From Acanthosoma haemorrhoidale (taxonomy: Eukaryota > Arthropoda > Insecta > Hemiptera > Acanthosomatidae), in contig OV884011.1 of assembly GCA_930367205.1 (NCBI GenBank), positions 170,139,226 to 170,203,225 of the forward strand: a DNA stretch of 64,000 nucleotides, written 5' to 3'. Of the stretch, positions 11,396 to 24,190 are shown piece by piece. Each line of letters starts with the position of its first letter. Positions within the stretch are counted from its first letter, which is position 1. Below the pieces are notes generated by a model. The model was not told where the DNA came from and searched no databases. It was given only the letters and a program-made list of their open reading frames with translations. The position numbers and the translations under genes are program-made.

Positions 11396-12179
11396 TCAAA
11401 TCTATATCTCTAACTGAACACGGGGAGGCACTGGGGAGTTTTAAACATTTTTTTATTTGACCGATATATAAAATAAATAATAGATAAATCTTGAGGCCAT
11501 TGATCTGAGCTAATTTGGCCATCACTACACACATGTTCAACAATGTGTCAAATAAAATAATGATAAGTATTTTACTATATTTATCGCGATGTCCTCACTA
11601 TCTATGTTTGCCGTCAGCTAGAGAGAGCATAACGAGGTCACTGTTAACTTCATATCTTTTCAAATTCTTTATTTGTACAATTACAATTTACTTTACCAGC
11701 ATTAATAATTTAAGGGCTCATTCATATCTTCTTTGTATCTACCCGAAGGAAATAGTGATACATTAAAGAGAATCGGACGATGAGGACGCTGGAGCTGAAA
11801 TGCAGCAGTTCCTTATTGATGGATAGGGGTCAAGGGTATTCGATGCTCTCTCTAAACTCTTCTATCCGAGGACATTGAATCCACATAATATATCTACCAC
11901 AAGCCTTAGGAAGGGGCTCTACTTTCAAACAGCAACATGACCATCAATGTTAGGTGTTGGGTACAATAATAAAGTATAAAAACAATTATGTCAAAAACCC
12001 GGGCACATTATTAGTTTTTTTTTTTCTTTTAGCCTAATAATTGTAAAGTATGTTAGCTAATAAATATGTTGTTTTTTTTAATTTTGTTGAAGTGGCATTT
12101 TCAGTCGCCGAAATGCTTTACAAAGCATTATGCTTACAAATGAATCACTTCTGGTTAGATGACAGTCATTAATTAAACG

Positions 12180-12800
12180 GCTCAGTAAGTTGGTGAAGTT
12201 GGCCGGCGTCTGAATGACGATGAACAAAGAGAATTGCTGGTTTAGGAAGAAGATGAAGGATAAAACATGGAAACGCTGCTGAGTCGTCAGGAATATCAAA
12301 GAAGAAAATGGCGGTCCAAAAAATATTATCAGCAGATGGTACAAACACTATGAAAGTATATTTGCCACTGACAGCTGTTATGTCCCGCTTACTGTGGGGG
12401 GGGGATTCTGGAAGAAAATAATAGGGTGGAGTCTTATAGGATGAAGTCATGAATGCAGTGGAATAAAATTGGTTCAGGAAAATCTGCTGGAAGTGGCATT
12501 GTGCCTGAATGCATCAAGTTTTTAGGGCGAGAAATGATTTGTAATCTTTAGTTCCTACTCCAAAATATATCGGACGAGGAGGTGATCCCTGAAGGACAGA
12601 AATGTTCTATAATCACACCTGCCCACAAGAAAAAAGGTTCTTTGTAACTATTACAGACCAAGATGGCATTGCTACGAATCATCCAATATTTTAGAAAGGA
12701 GGTTAGGATATTGGTGGAAGTAGGCCAGAAGAATTACAAGCCGCTTTTCGCTTAGGCAGACGTACAAAATACCACATATTTCAGCATGGAGATTTATCCT
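12180..12800 (+). pseudogene. Non-LTR retrotransposon (LINE) reverse-transcriptase remnant
   Basis: Conceptual translation across shifting frames gives the order typical of LINE reverse transcriptases. A linker piece reads ISRWYKHYESIFATD (about 12328-12372). Then comes IGSGKSAGSGIVPECIKF (about 12468-12521), corresponding to the ..KAPGPDGIP.. block. EEVIPEGQKCSIITPAHKKK (about 12579-12638) corresponds to ..IP..WK.a.I.PIHKKG... Finally EELQAAFRLGRRTKYHIFQH (about 12729-12788) corresponds to the ..E.Q.GFR.GRST.D.IF.. block. Stops and frameshifts separate the blocks, so this is an old dead copy. The clade is not certain. Minus-strand ORFs over 12078-12450 are shadows of it. Confidence 0.8.
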
Positions 12801-13803
12801 TGTAAGCTTGAGAAAGATAAAATTTAGTTTACTAGGTTACTGATGACTCGGTTCCAAGTTATGCTACTGTAAAAGGTTATAAACGTATTATCGATTATCA
12901 GCTGGTCTGCAATAATGTTAGCATTGTCATAAGGCGGGATGTTACTGGTTATATCCTAAACTTGAGAAAAGACAAAATTAGTACATCAGATTCTGCTACA
13001 TCGACTAATGTGATGAACGTCATGAGCCAATGTCCACTCCTAAGAGGCACCTTCTTCTTGGGGATTGAGGTTGAATCTCTCCGACTGAAGAACTTGATCC
13101 ATAATATTCATTAACCTTCCGTTTGAATAATTGACGTATTGGAAGAATGGATAGCCTGCGATTAAGGCTTTATTGGACAGAATATACTCTAAATACACAA
13201 TAGATAGGCAATTTTACAAGAGTAACATAACCTTAACTGTTTCAAGCTATAGTTTCAACATGGGGTAAAAAATGCTAACATTATTACAGAACAGCTGATA
13301 TTGATAAAGAGTCAATAAACTTTGACAGCTATTAACAGTGACTTACTGGTGTTTTCTCTCGAAAATCCGGCGTGATGCCCTTTCGAAAGAAAATATAAGT
13401 TCTAACAAGTCCAAAGTGAGGAAATGAACGTTAACTACTTTTCAAGGTTTTCTAAAGAATAAACATTTATTTAAGGGGATATCCGACTAAACCTACAATT
13501 AATTACATGTGTTTATTTATTTTACTCTGTGCGTCACTCAAAAGAATTATCGGTACTAAATGAAAGATAAATAATTAGGTAGGTATAAGTTATTGGACCG
13601 GATCAATTGTATTGGTTAGCTCCAACTAGATGGTATTACAAGTATTTAATATTTATCATGCATTAAGGTTTAAATTATCGTTATAAATATTCTTGGTAAT
13701 AGTCTCATGTATAAAAGTCTGAGAGTAAGCATTATTTGACTGATAGTCTGCAACTAAATACTATCGTACTCATGATCGGATCTAGGCATTACGAACCTCT
13801 CCT

Positions 13804-13818
13804 GGGGGGGGGGGGGGG
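13804..13818. repeat. Poly-G tract (15 G)
   Basis: The longest uninterrupted G run in the window. Confidence 0.95.
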
Positions 13819-16429
13819 CACAAAACCACGCCCATTCCGAGAAAACAATGTTTTATATAATACTTTCTACAGTTTTATTTTCCCTGAACTACAGTAGTAT
13901 TGAAGTAGGAGACAGTTTAATAATTAAGTTGATCTTGAGTAATCTTCAAGTCTATTACATAACGGAACAAAAGAAATAAATTATTTCATCAAGAAATCTT
14001 GCCAACACTTTTCTCTAGATTTTAGGTGTGTAAAATGTTCTAAACGTTTAGTTTAAAAATGCCCCCCCCCCCTTAACGTCAATTGCAGAGGAGCCTGTCT
14101 TCTGGTTCCACTAGTTGTATTATTTATTCTTCTTTATTGTGTCCCCCCTTCTCCTTACTTCTTCGCACAACTGTATTGTCAGTATTAAGAGTTCTACTCT
14201 TTCTTAAAAGTTGAATAATTATTCAAACAAATTTTATAATTTAGTGTGATCTATAATTATCATTTGATATACCCACTGCTAAAAAACGACGTAGTAGCCG
14301 CCACTACGACTACGAAACTTGTTAGTTCGAATTTCCAGTTGAGCTATGAACTCATGCTAATTTTGCCTCATAAATTAGAATTGGTGGTTCGCACTAATGG
14401 TGAGTCATAACGGGCAATTGATCAATAGGATCTCTTTAACTAATATGAGGCTTATATCATAATAACTTTAACGGGGTTACAGTGGTCTTGTAATATACTT
14501 GCATATAGTTCCATTTATATATATTGTAACGATATTTTAATGGTCTTGTATGAATGCTTCAAATAGTTCATGTTTTGTGTTAGTTTTCTGTTTATTCGTT
14601 AGAACGCCCTGGCTGACGTTGATGTGCTTAAAAGACCTTAAAAGCTTAACGGTCAAGAAGTTTCCTCATCAGAACGTCGGATGGGTGAATTAATTAAAAA
14701 GGGAGTCGCTTCTATTTCGCAACGCCACTCCTAAAATATTTTATTATCTAACACTTTCTGAAAATTTAACCGTTCTGAATGTATTAAATCCCGTAGGTTT
14801 TACTTTCATCAAATGTATGCATCTAAAGTTAACAAACTCTAGACATAACCGTATTTATACTTCAATCCAAAAGACAAATGCGGCATATGTTTTGACATTA
14901 AATATACATGTAAATGTATTAGACTAAAAGGATAATATTTTATCTCAGCTGTAATTATAGATTATGGTATCAAATTACTGTCTAATAATAATTTGTTATT
15001 TTTTTGCTTTTGCACTTAGTAGTTAATAAAACTCATTACAGAAAAACAAACAATTTAAATCCTATATTTAATATTGTATTTTATTTTATTTGCATTGCGA
15101 TTTATAATAATAAAGGAGGTTTAACAAATACAACGTATTTTTGGTGTGAAAGTGTTTTTAAAATTAGACATAAGAAGAGAACAGGAGTGACCTTAACATC
15201 CATAAAATTAGTTGAAACCTATTATAAATTGTTCCTGCCTGTAGTGTAGTGTCGATTCTTCAATTTTGAGATTACTTTTACTCGAATACAAATAATTTGA
15301 GTACGGCAGAAATATTGAGAGATAATCGGTCTTTGAACATGAACTCAGCTGGTGTACCAACAAGTTGACATCTTTTAGCAGTTTTTATAACCCACACTGA
15401 ACTAATAATATTTATTAGCTAGTGTCAAATATTGCTATGGACTTTGTACTTAGGACCACCTCCTAATAACTACGATAATTGTTATTATTGGAAGATGTCA
15501 AGGTGTAGAACGGGGTTTTTCGCTGTTGCGCTAGAACAAAACCTCCAACTGACCGAACTAATTGAAACTAGTTAGTCGTTACTTCCTTCCTGAGAACGGT
15601 TGTGCGTCATATCCGCTTTGCCTTCCTCCATGTCCTACGGCATAGTGGTGAGTAATTGATTGATTGCTGCTCATTAATAGTTTTATAGTAAGTATTTTGG
15701 GCCTATAAATAATTTATCTTACAGAATTGTAATCCTATAGTTATGACAATGTGAGAACCTTTTTGATTTGATATTTTTAGTGCAAATATTAAATGGCGAC
15801 ATTGTGTCCGACGATGGCATACCTTTTTCTACATCGCCACAGACTCAATTTATTTTATATATTTACAATATAATAATAGTGTTATAATTAAATTATAAAT
15901 AAGGGCACATGGGGGGGGGGGATAAAACTATAAGTATAACTTGAACTTGGCTTCCAAAGCGTGAATCCGTTGTTGGTCCCCAATATTCTTCCTCTAATGG
16001 GATCTATGTCTCATCTGTATGATTATAAAATCGTTTAAGTGATTTTGGTAAATGCACCATAGACCAATATTTTAGCAGTATATTTTATGAGATGTGAAAG
16101 CCGTCTAAAAAGCAGCTAAATTCGCTTTTATTATAAATATTCATTACCTCTTATAGAGTAAGATACTATAGGAAAATAAAATAAAGATACCAACAAACAT
16201 ATATCTGACGCAACGATTATCCATGCTGTATCAAGGGCTATTTCATAGTTATCTCAATGGTCAAGGTGATTATCTAATGACTACCAGTTAATATGGTAGG
16301 TGCTGCTGATTCCTTGTGGAAGTATTTGTATTGTCGAACAGAAAATGTGACTGGTTTGTAATTGTAATAACCAAGCAGAGGAGAGGGAAATGTTTACAAA
16401 CAGATCCCCTTCCCTATACAGCAGAGATT

Positions 16430-16640
16430 CGCCTAGTACTAGTACCCTTCCCATCTAGATGATGGATCCAGAACCGGCTGACGTGATGGGACGAACGGTA
16501 GTTTTTGCAGATGGAGTGGAGATGAAGCGGAAATGGAGCCGATGATGGACGACAGACTGGCGTGTGATCCGCAATTATCGCCATGTCCGCTTCCAGGGCG
16601 GGGCCCATCATGTCAATTGATGAGTGCCCACGTCAAGGTC
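16430..16640. other. GC-rich patch of unknown nature
   Basis: About 210 bp of high-GC sequence with open frames on both strands (16414-16611 minus, 16533-16760 plus). No protein family is recognised, and no acceptor/donor pair fits the phase of the flanking RhoGEF2 exons. It may be a repeat fragment or a regulatory element. Confidence 0.3.
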
Positions 16641-16788
16641 ACCCTTTTTCATACCTTTGCCCGCTTTTTTTATTTTTTTTTTATCTGTCACATTGATATT
16701 TCCATCTATCATATTTCATCTTTAACCCAACATATGTCTGATGTTTCATTTTTCTTTTAATTCAACTTTTAGTGAGTATATACTTCAA

Positions 16789-16802
16789 CCCCCCCCCCCC
16801 CC
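16789..16802. repeat. Poly-C tract (14 C)
   Basis: A mononucleotide C run just downstream of the GC-rich patch. Confidence 0.95.
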
Positions 16803-17429
16803 GAATAAAGTATGTATATATTAAATGCAGTTAACACAAACATACTTGAGGGAGCTCCAATGACACCTTCAATGAACTTTAATTTCAGGCATTCTAATAG
16901 TTTTCGTTATTTATTATTTCCTATCGGTTTCCGTTATATGGTTTCCGGTTTCTGCAGTTTGAAAAAATTACAAAAACATTGAAGCAACATTGTTGGTTTA
17001 GATTTAGAAAGAAAGGCCTTCAAAAATAATAAAACAATGTGGTCCGGATATGTTATATATTTACAATGATATTTAAACCCAATTTTCACTGACTGAGAGA
17101 GATTTAAAAAATCAAATATCTTATATAAATAAATAAAGGATCAATACCTCTCTAATATAAGTATGGAGCACTTTCAACTGAGCTAGTCACGCACGAGTGC
17201 GTATCATCCTAAAATGAACTCTATGATTCTAATATGAATGTATGACTAAGAATTGGAGCATGACATCGAGGACACTCTTTAACCCCTTAATTTTAGTTAC
17301 AGGGGCCCTAGTTTGCCTATGGTAATGATATCAATTTTCTATTGTCAAATGTGCTATAGACTCTATAGTTTCTTTGCTAATAATTATTAATAATAGTGAA
17401 ATCTAAACCACAACTGAAATAAAATTAAT

Positions 17430-17762
17430 TATATAATGCATCATAACTCCGCGGGCCACATATAAAATTATACATCCCCATATTAGATTTAGACCTACTC
17501 TAGGCATTTTTTTGGAGTGAAAAATTGAAACATAATGAGTTGTTATTATTGTTTTTACTATTATTCTTACATGCACACATAGATAATATAATAACAATGA
17601 TACGAAACGCGTCATATACTCGCATGAATATCATTTCAAAATCAAAGTTAATTTACATAATACATTGGTTTTCACTACTCTGGCCATTATAAAATAAATA
17701 TATTTTTTAAAATTGTGATGAATCTCGCGGGCCGAAAGTATGTCCAAGGTGGGCCACCCCTG
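17430..17762. mobile_element. hAT-like transposon terminus (fragment)
   Basis: The complement of 17743-17762 reads CAGGGGTGGCCCACCTTGGA, followed by GGCCCGCGAGATTC. This is the terminal pattern common in hAT elements and their MITEs. A second CGCGGGCC motif lies at about 17451-17458 in the same orientation. I could not find a convincing opposite inverted end or an 8-bp duplication, so the left limit is approximate. Confidence 0.4.
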
Positions 17763-20630
17763 ATATATATATATCAGTGAATTTGACGAAAGTTATGCTA
17801 TTCTTAGCAGGATCTGGTTCCGATTTTCTTTAGCTGTTAATTACTAATAACCATGAATAATAGTAGGAGTAATTATTTATTGTAAGTTCCGAAAGAAAAA
17901 AAATAAATACAAGATTTAATTTGAAATATGTACAAAAGGACTAATGAATGATGTCCTTAGACCAGCATTGTTACACTCAAAGAGTTGAAGAACAGTGAAA
18001 ACGAAGAGGTTATATAAATATACAATAGGTATGAAGTGAAGAATACAGGAGGGACTGTATACAAAGAATGTAACCATCTGTCCCGTCTTTTAATAATCTG
18101 TAATTATAACAAAGGTTGTAAAGCCATACAATTTGTTGTCAGGTTCACTTACCGTTGAATACTGGCAGAAATAACGCTCATTAACCATATTTAGTGAATG
18201 ATGAGTATTGCATCTGTTTTCCTCTGAGTTGTGAGAATATTCCATACATATTTATCAATTGATTTTATAGACTTATAGAATACTAAAGAAAATATAAAAT
18301 GGAAATCAAACAACCATCTGTAAATGGAATAAAACAAAAAAAAAAAAACGATAACGATCAATTTTTCAGATTCTTAAAAGTTTTCTGGCAATTAATTTTT
18401 TTTTTATTTTAATAATTTTAAGTCATTAAAAATGTCAAAAACCCTCGCGGGGTTTAGGTTTGCCTTTATTTCGTGTTATTCCTCAAATAGTAGCAACTCC
18501 TTGATTATTAGCATGCAAATGGTGCCTAATAACAGCGTAGGTTTCGGAAAACGGTTGTCACAACAAGAAAATAAGCACAAGACTTATTTGTGGTAACGAG
18601 GTGGTAGAAAAAATGCAACAATGACAGAAGTTATTATATAAGCTTTGTGGTGAATTGATGACTGAAAAAAAGAAGAAAGCATGAATCTTCAAAAGAATAC
18701 ATCCCGTTTACGAATAAATTATTAAATATCATGCTTCCGATTCACAAATTACTAAATGTGCTATAGTTAAGTTCATTTCGTCAGTTATGATGTCTATGAT
18801 AAAAATTTCCCATTTATTCCTATCCCCTTAGTGATGTTAGTATTTGTTGCACTCTTGTTTTAAGTTATTGATATTTTACCCGTATGAAATATGGTAAAAT
18901 CCCCTCCCCCCCCCGATTCACTAACCATTTTATTAGTAAAGCTGTCTTGATAATAATTAACTTGTTATTTTTACTATAAAGTTGGCAAAAATAACAACTT
19001 GTGAAGCGCATCAGCACCCGCACTACTTCCGTTAGATATGCCAAATATAATTGTCTACTTATAATTATAGTATGTAGGACCAACATATCAATTTATGTTT
19101 AATGTCAAATCTCCGTTGTCCGTTTCTGGGGTTTACTTAGGTTCACCCATAAAAATAATAGGACTTCTATTGACAGGTGATAAAATAAGCGTACACCCAG
19201 CAGTTTTTATGAGCAAAAACACTTTATTATAACATACGGTCACATGATACAAAACCCGACTGAATTAACAGTTGAAGGGGGAACACAGTGTTGCCACAAA
19301 TGGTGACTTGATCATTTTTGTTTACCAATTAGTTAATACAATAATAATGATATTATAGAGGAATTGCTCCAACAACTTCTTCACTCAATGAGGAGGCAGT
19401 GAAACGTCAATGTTCGTTTATTGGATGAGACGTTTGTGCGTTTATTTCCAAGTTTATTTTATCTGTATGTCATAGGTAATGCATTGCTTGAATGGGTAAT
19501 AACATAATCGTAGATCATCTAGCATTAAATCAGGAAACCACCCTTAATTGGATTTTTTTTTTGTCAATACCAGAAACCCTTAGGTCTTCACCGTGTGTCA
19601 GTGTGCCTGTCCGTCCGACTTTCTGTCTATTCTGGTCGTGGTGAGTCCCTCGTTCAACCAAGAGCCATGAAATTTTATATGAAATAGTAAAATTTCGAGT
19701 TAATGTATTTAAACAGTTGAATATCACTGGCCGATTATGTAAGATTACCCGTAGAATTAGAAACGTAAGTGCTGATAATTTATTTTAAATACATCTGAAG
19801 TGTTTACTCTTCTTATATAGAGTGCATATTAAACATTCATATCTTTGGTTTAGTGATTTGATTTGTGTTTGCTGTTTTTTGCGGAATTTATAGACGCCCT
19901 TTTTATTAATTCATTGCGTAAGTTCGCGATGTGGTGAGTGATATACATTATAAAGTGAACTAAGGGAAATAAATATTTTGAGGATTCTGTCTAAAATTTG
20001 AGTAGATTTTTATTTCTTTATATATATTTGTATACAATACAATAACTATTTTCAACTATTAATATATTTGTGGAATAACGTACCTGCCAGTTTCATAAGT
20101 ATGCATGTTATTTATGCTTTGTTGTACGGATTTTTGTTTGAAAAGAAAATTAATTCTTATATTTATCCACTGACATTTTTATAAACCCTCCCTGTCAAAG
20201 AATTGAAGACAAAGGACAATGATTTAGTAAAACATTGTTGCGGATGTTACTGAGTTTAACAATATCCTATTGGCTCCCCCTGCCTCCTGGGGCCCCCTCT
20301 ACCTAAATTCCGGATCTATACTTCACATATCGTAGGAGAGGTGTTCATTGCTTCGATTCCTTTTTCTGAAGTATTGTCCTTGGATAACACGTTTCCACAC
20401 ACTGCTTAGTAATGAAGTGACCTAAAATTTCAATTTGTAATAAATGTTTTTTTTCCTGCTATGATATCCAACAAGGAGGTGTTTCAGTGGGCTAGTATAC
20501 CTCATACAATCTACTCGTCGCTTATATTTTTTTCTCTGTGAATTTTATTTCTTTATCGTATGTATAAACAATTATTTTTTATCATACATATCTGATTATT
20601 TTTTTGTAATGTGTATTTTTTTTTTTATAG

Positions 20631-20683
20631 AGAAAACGGGAACAGCGAAAAACAAGTGACCCGAACCTTTCCAAATCAAACAA
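20631..20683 (+). CDS. RhoGEF2: RhoGEF2-like exon 3 of window (short linker exon)
   Basis: A 53-nt exon after a long T-rich tract ending TTATAG (20630), with donor AA|GTAAGT at 20684. It enters in phase 0, matching exon 2. It encodes RKREQRKTSDPNLSKSN plus two bases of a split codon. The basic stretch followed by S-D-P-N resembles linker motifs in this family, but that is a weak argument. Splice sites and phase carry the call. Its 53-nt length is not a multiple of three. Confidence 0.78.
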
Positions 20684-22180
20684 GTAAGTCAATGATTTTT
20701 TTTTTTTTTTAATGGTCCAATCGCATGTATATTTTGCAAATGTAGCTTAAGTATATTTTCATGTCTCGTTGATATCGTCTATCCCTATCGCAATGGACGA
20801 ATTGTCTGACCATTAAGTTCAATCTTAACTTGGAAAAGTGTACCACCAGATTTCATGAAGTACTTCCACGTGGTGGTTACTCAAGTTCCAAGGAACAATG
20901 AGTATCCTAGACTTATTGACTTATCACAAGACATTTTCATTTTTATAAAAAAATAAATTTTTACGGGGACTTGTTTAAAGAACTTTAAATGCTGTGCTTT
21001 ATGTTATTGTTTCTGGTTTGTACGTCTGGTCAAGATTTTTAACCTAGTAGAATGGGGTATATTTGGTTTGTTTATTTTATTTTTGAACATTAATTACAGC
21101 AGCACATTTTCTGTAACAACTACGGAAAATATACTATAAGTAATATTTTTAAGATTTGAAATTCTTTTAAGGTTCTAAAACCTTCCTGGAAAGTTGTTTG
21201 GCCCAATTAATGAAGCAAATTTGATACAATTGCTACCTTCCGAATTTATTCGCTTATTCATCATATTGGCAGCCATCCAATTATTATAACTCACCTAACT
21301 GTTAGTCTTCTGTCTGCTGGGGATACGAATCACGGTCCTTCGCTACAATAGTACAGTCGAAGCTTTCCAAGAAAATGACTATATTTCAGGGGTTTGGTTC
21401 TACCCTATACTTTGCATCTTACTCTCTCTTAAATGCAGCGGTTTACTCAATGAAACCCACCCCTGAAATCATAACATTCCACAATCACTGATTTTGTTTT
21501 ACAAAACAATAATGGTCTCTTTTTGCTTAAACCTGATATCGGATAAATGATTGCTGTTAGTTATTTTAACTAAATTTTATTTAATTGTTTGCATTTATTC
21601 GTTTATTATTATTATCTAATCGTTGCATAAATAAAATATGTACCTTGTTTTTAAATGATTTCTTGGTGTAATGTATGAAAATGGTGCCTCAACCAGGGTT
21701 TTGTCCAGCTCTGCTGTACCTACCTGATGGAACGGAAGATTCCAGGAACCAACATTAGGACCATTCAATTAATTTTTCCTAAACCTTGTTTGATTCTGGT
21801 GAAAACGGTTAGGTTGGTATGCCCATGAGTTTATAAATATACGAATATTAATATAGCTGTTCTCAGTAGTCGAACAATGAAAGTTTAAAATCCTGTCATA
21901 ACATAAGTTTGAAGGTTTTACTCGTGAAATTGTGATATTATACTTACGCCACTATTTTTGTTCTGAGAAGGCAACCGTCTTTTATCTCTTTCACCATGCT
22001 TATAGCCAATTTCTAAACTTAGTAATAAAATCTATCGGTGAAAGTTAGCAATAATTTAAAGTCGGTTCTTAAATATTTTTATATAGTGAAGTGGTAAGAT
22101 TGGAAGAACAAATTGTTCGGTTAATATTTTTCTCGATTTTCTTTCGAAACCCCACCTCTGTCATCTTCAGGAGCTATATA

Positions 22181-23290
22181 CGAGGGTGGTCTGAAAATTT
22201 TTTTTTTTTATTTTTCATAGTCTCCTTGTAACTCTACACACTTCTCCCAGCGATGCTCCCATCTCTGTAACACGTCCAAATACGGCGTTTTTCTCTGCAA
22301 AATAATCGTTCACGAAGGTGATTGCCTCTTCATTTGACGAAAATCTCTGTCCTCCGAGCGCAATTTTTAGATGAGGGAACAAAAAGAAGTCGCTTGGGGC
22401 TAGATCTGGTGAGTAAGGTGGATGGTCAAGCAGTTCAAACCGTAATTCATGGATTTTCGCCATGGTGAGGTGTGAGACGGTGCGTTGTCTTGGTGAAACA
22501 GAATTTTCTTTTTCTGCAAATGTAGCCGTTTTTCCGCAAGTTCTGCCTTCAGCTTGTCAAGTAATGATGCATAGTATGCTCCTGTAATGGTTTTTCCTTT
22601 TTGAAGATAATCGATTAAAATAACTCCATGGCTATCCCAAAAAACAGTCGCCATCACTTTCCCAGCCGAAAAAACAGTTTTTGCTTTTTTTGGAGCCGGT
22701 TCCCCCTTTGCAGTCCACTGTTTGGACTGTATTTTTGTTTCGGGCGTATAATAGTGTATCCAAGTTTCATCCACAGTAATTAATCGGCGCCAAAACTCGG
22801 ATTTATTGCGCCAACAGAGCGTTGGAAATGTTCATTCGAACACGTTTTTGGTCTAACGCGAGCAAACGCGACACCCAACGCGCGGGCAGCTTTCTCATCT
22901 CGAAATGTTGATTTAATATGTGGCAAACACGTTCTTTTGACATGTTCATAACCTCTGCTATCTCACTCACTTTAATCGATTTGGCGATGTTTTCGTTGGT
23001 AGTTACACCTCAGTAGTACATACACAGAATCCAACTCATCTTTGATTTGCGTAGGCAATACGCCTTTCAAAAACAAATATTTAATGACAGCTCGATACTC
23101 GATTTTGTCCATTTTCATAAAAACACTCACATCGACTCCCTCAAACGACTGTTACACAAGAACTGCGCGTCCAAAATGGCTGAAACTTTGTTGAGTAACT
23201 GTCAACAGATGAACAACGAAATTCACTAGCTTTTATTTACGACTGCTGCTATCTTCATGTTGAGGTCGGAAACTTTTCAGACCACCCTCG
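22181..23290 (-). mobile_element. mariner transposon copy 2, internally deleted
   Basis: An 1110-bp member of the same family as copy 1. The right TIR is intact (complement CGAGGGTGGTCTGAAAAG). The left end begins CGAGGGTGGTCTGAAAAT and then degrades into a T-run. TA flanks the left end (22179-22180), but the right flank reads AA, so one side of the duplication has mutated. Relative to copy 1 it has lost about 105 bp near 23008-23023 and several smaller pieces. Confidence 0.93.
22215..23118 (-). pseudogene. mariner DD34D transposase pseudogene (copy 2)
   Basis: A decayed transposase. The start region is conserved (ATG at 23118-23116) and lacks the early stop seen in copy 1. Most of the helix-turn-helix region between about 23020 and 22980 is deleted. 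A 10-bp deletion near 22814 precedes the MDETWIHYY block. An 8-bp deletion near 22464 breaks the frame after HQDNAPSHTS. The third catalytic block then continues in another frame as YSPDLAPSDFFLFPHLK. All three catalytic Asp codons survive but cannot be read together. Confidence 0.9.
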
Positions 23291-23389
23291 AACATGACTT
23301 GGACAAATCCCTGCGAACAGTATATGTGATTCAAACCTAAATTATATATTTGTGTTGGGTAGGTTGAATCATTGTACACGGTCCATTTC

Positions 23390-24190
23390 TGGATGTAAAA
23401 TAATAGAGAACTTTTCGAAAGCTTTAAGCTATCATCTTCAGTTGCTAAAATGAAAGGACATATGATAAGAACCTTGACTGTGCATATGGAGACTAACAAA
23501 TTTAATTATTAAAGGCAAAAATAAGTAAAAGTCTATGCAACTGCACTAACCAGAAATGTTCTATACATATAATTATGTCTTAAACAAAAAAAAATTTGTG
23601 CATCAAAAATTAAAACACATTTTTACATCAATCGAATGGTTGCATACCCAATTATTATTATTATTCTGGTTCTAACTGTTTAACGAGTTTGGCTATCGCC
23701 ACTGACTTTATTTAGGTGGTATGGAGGGATTTGGTTTCTTAGCATTTAGTGTTTATTATTTGTTCTTTTTTACTTATATTATCCGATATTAGGAAGTCTA
23801 ATTTGATGTCTATACTTTCCAGGCTATTAATTAATTTTTTATAGTTTATGTCGTGTAGTAAGGCAACTGTATTTGGTTTATCATGATGCCCTTCCTCCTG
23901 TAGATGCTGATAGAACTTGTTTTTTGTTTAAGATGTTTGTTTTCATCTAATTAATAATTTTCTATCGGTTCTACCAACATAAGGTTTATTCCATTCCCCA
24001 CACACCCGTCCGATCTATCATTTAACTGGTTTGAGTATTTAGTGTAAGAAGTTGCTTTTCGTAGAGTGGCCTACTCTTTAATGCAATACCAATGCCAGCT
24101 TTTTTCAAAATATTCATCAACTTTTCGAAAATATTATGTATTCTAATTTTATTTTGATTTTTGATATGTTTTTTAACTCGAACGCGTTGG
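23390..24190 (-). pseudogene. Penelope-like element remnant with GIY-YIG-type C-terminus
   Basis: Minus-strand translation gives LKKAGIGIALKSRPLYEKQL (about 24105-24045). Then comes CGEWNKPYVGRTDRKLLIR (about 24003-23947). This is the cysteine and Y-V-G-x-T-x-R pattern of the GIY-YIG endonuclease domain at the end of Penelope-like elements. NKFYQHLQEEGHHDKPNTVA follows. Further 3', TEDDSLKLSKS (about 23440-23408) resembles the recurrent 'CTGAAGATGA...TCGAAA' end motif of such elements. Stops interrupt it throughout. A similar motif in the same orientation lies at 22145-22176, on the other side of mariner copy 2. Whether mariner inserted into this element is inference. Confidence 0.55.

Larger units (their letters stand above)
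9233..20630 (+). other. RhoGEF2: Intron 2 (11.4 kb)
   Basis: GTAAGT donor, long T-tract and TTATAG acceptor. It holds the second copy of direct repeat A, direct repeat pair B (9962-10115 and 10341-10496), SINE-like fragments near 11.1-11.4 kb, a LINE remnant (12180-12800), poly-G/C runs (10706, 12396, 13804, 14062, 15911, 16789, 18906), a GC-rich patch at 16430-16640 and a hAT-like terminus near 17.7 kb. A degenerate dispersed repeat with CTGTCCGTC-type sequence lies near 19.57-19.70 kb. From 13.0 to 16.4 kb and 18.0 to 19.5 kb I see only AT-rich unannotatable sequence. Confidence 0.7.
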
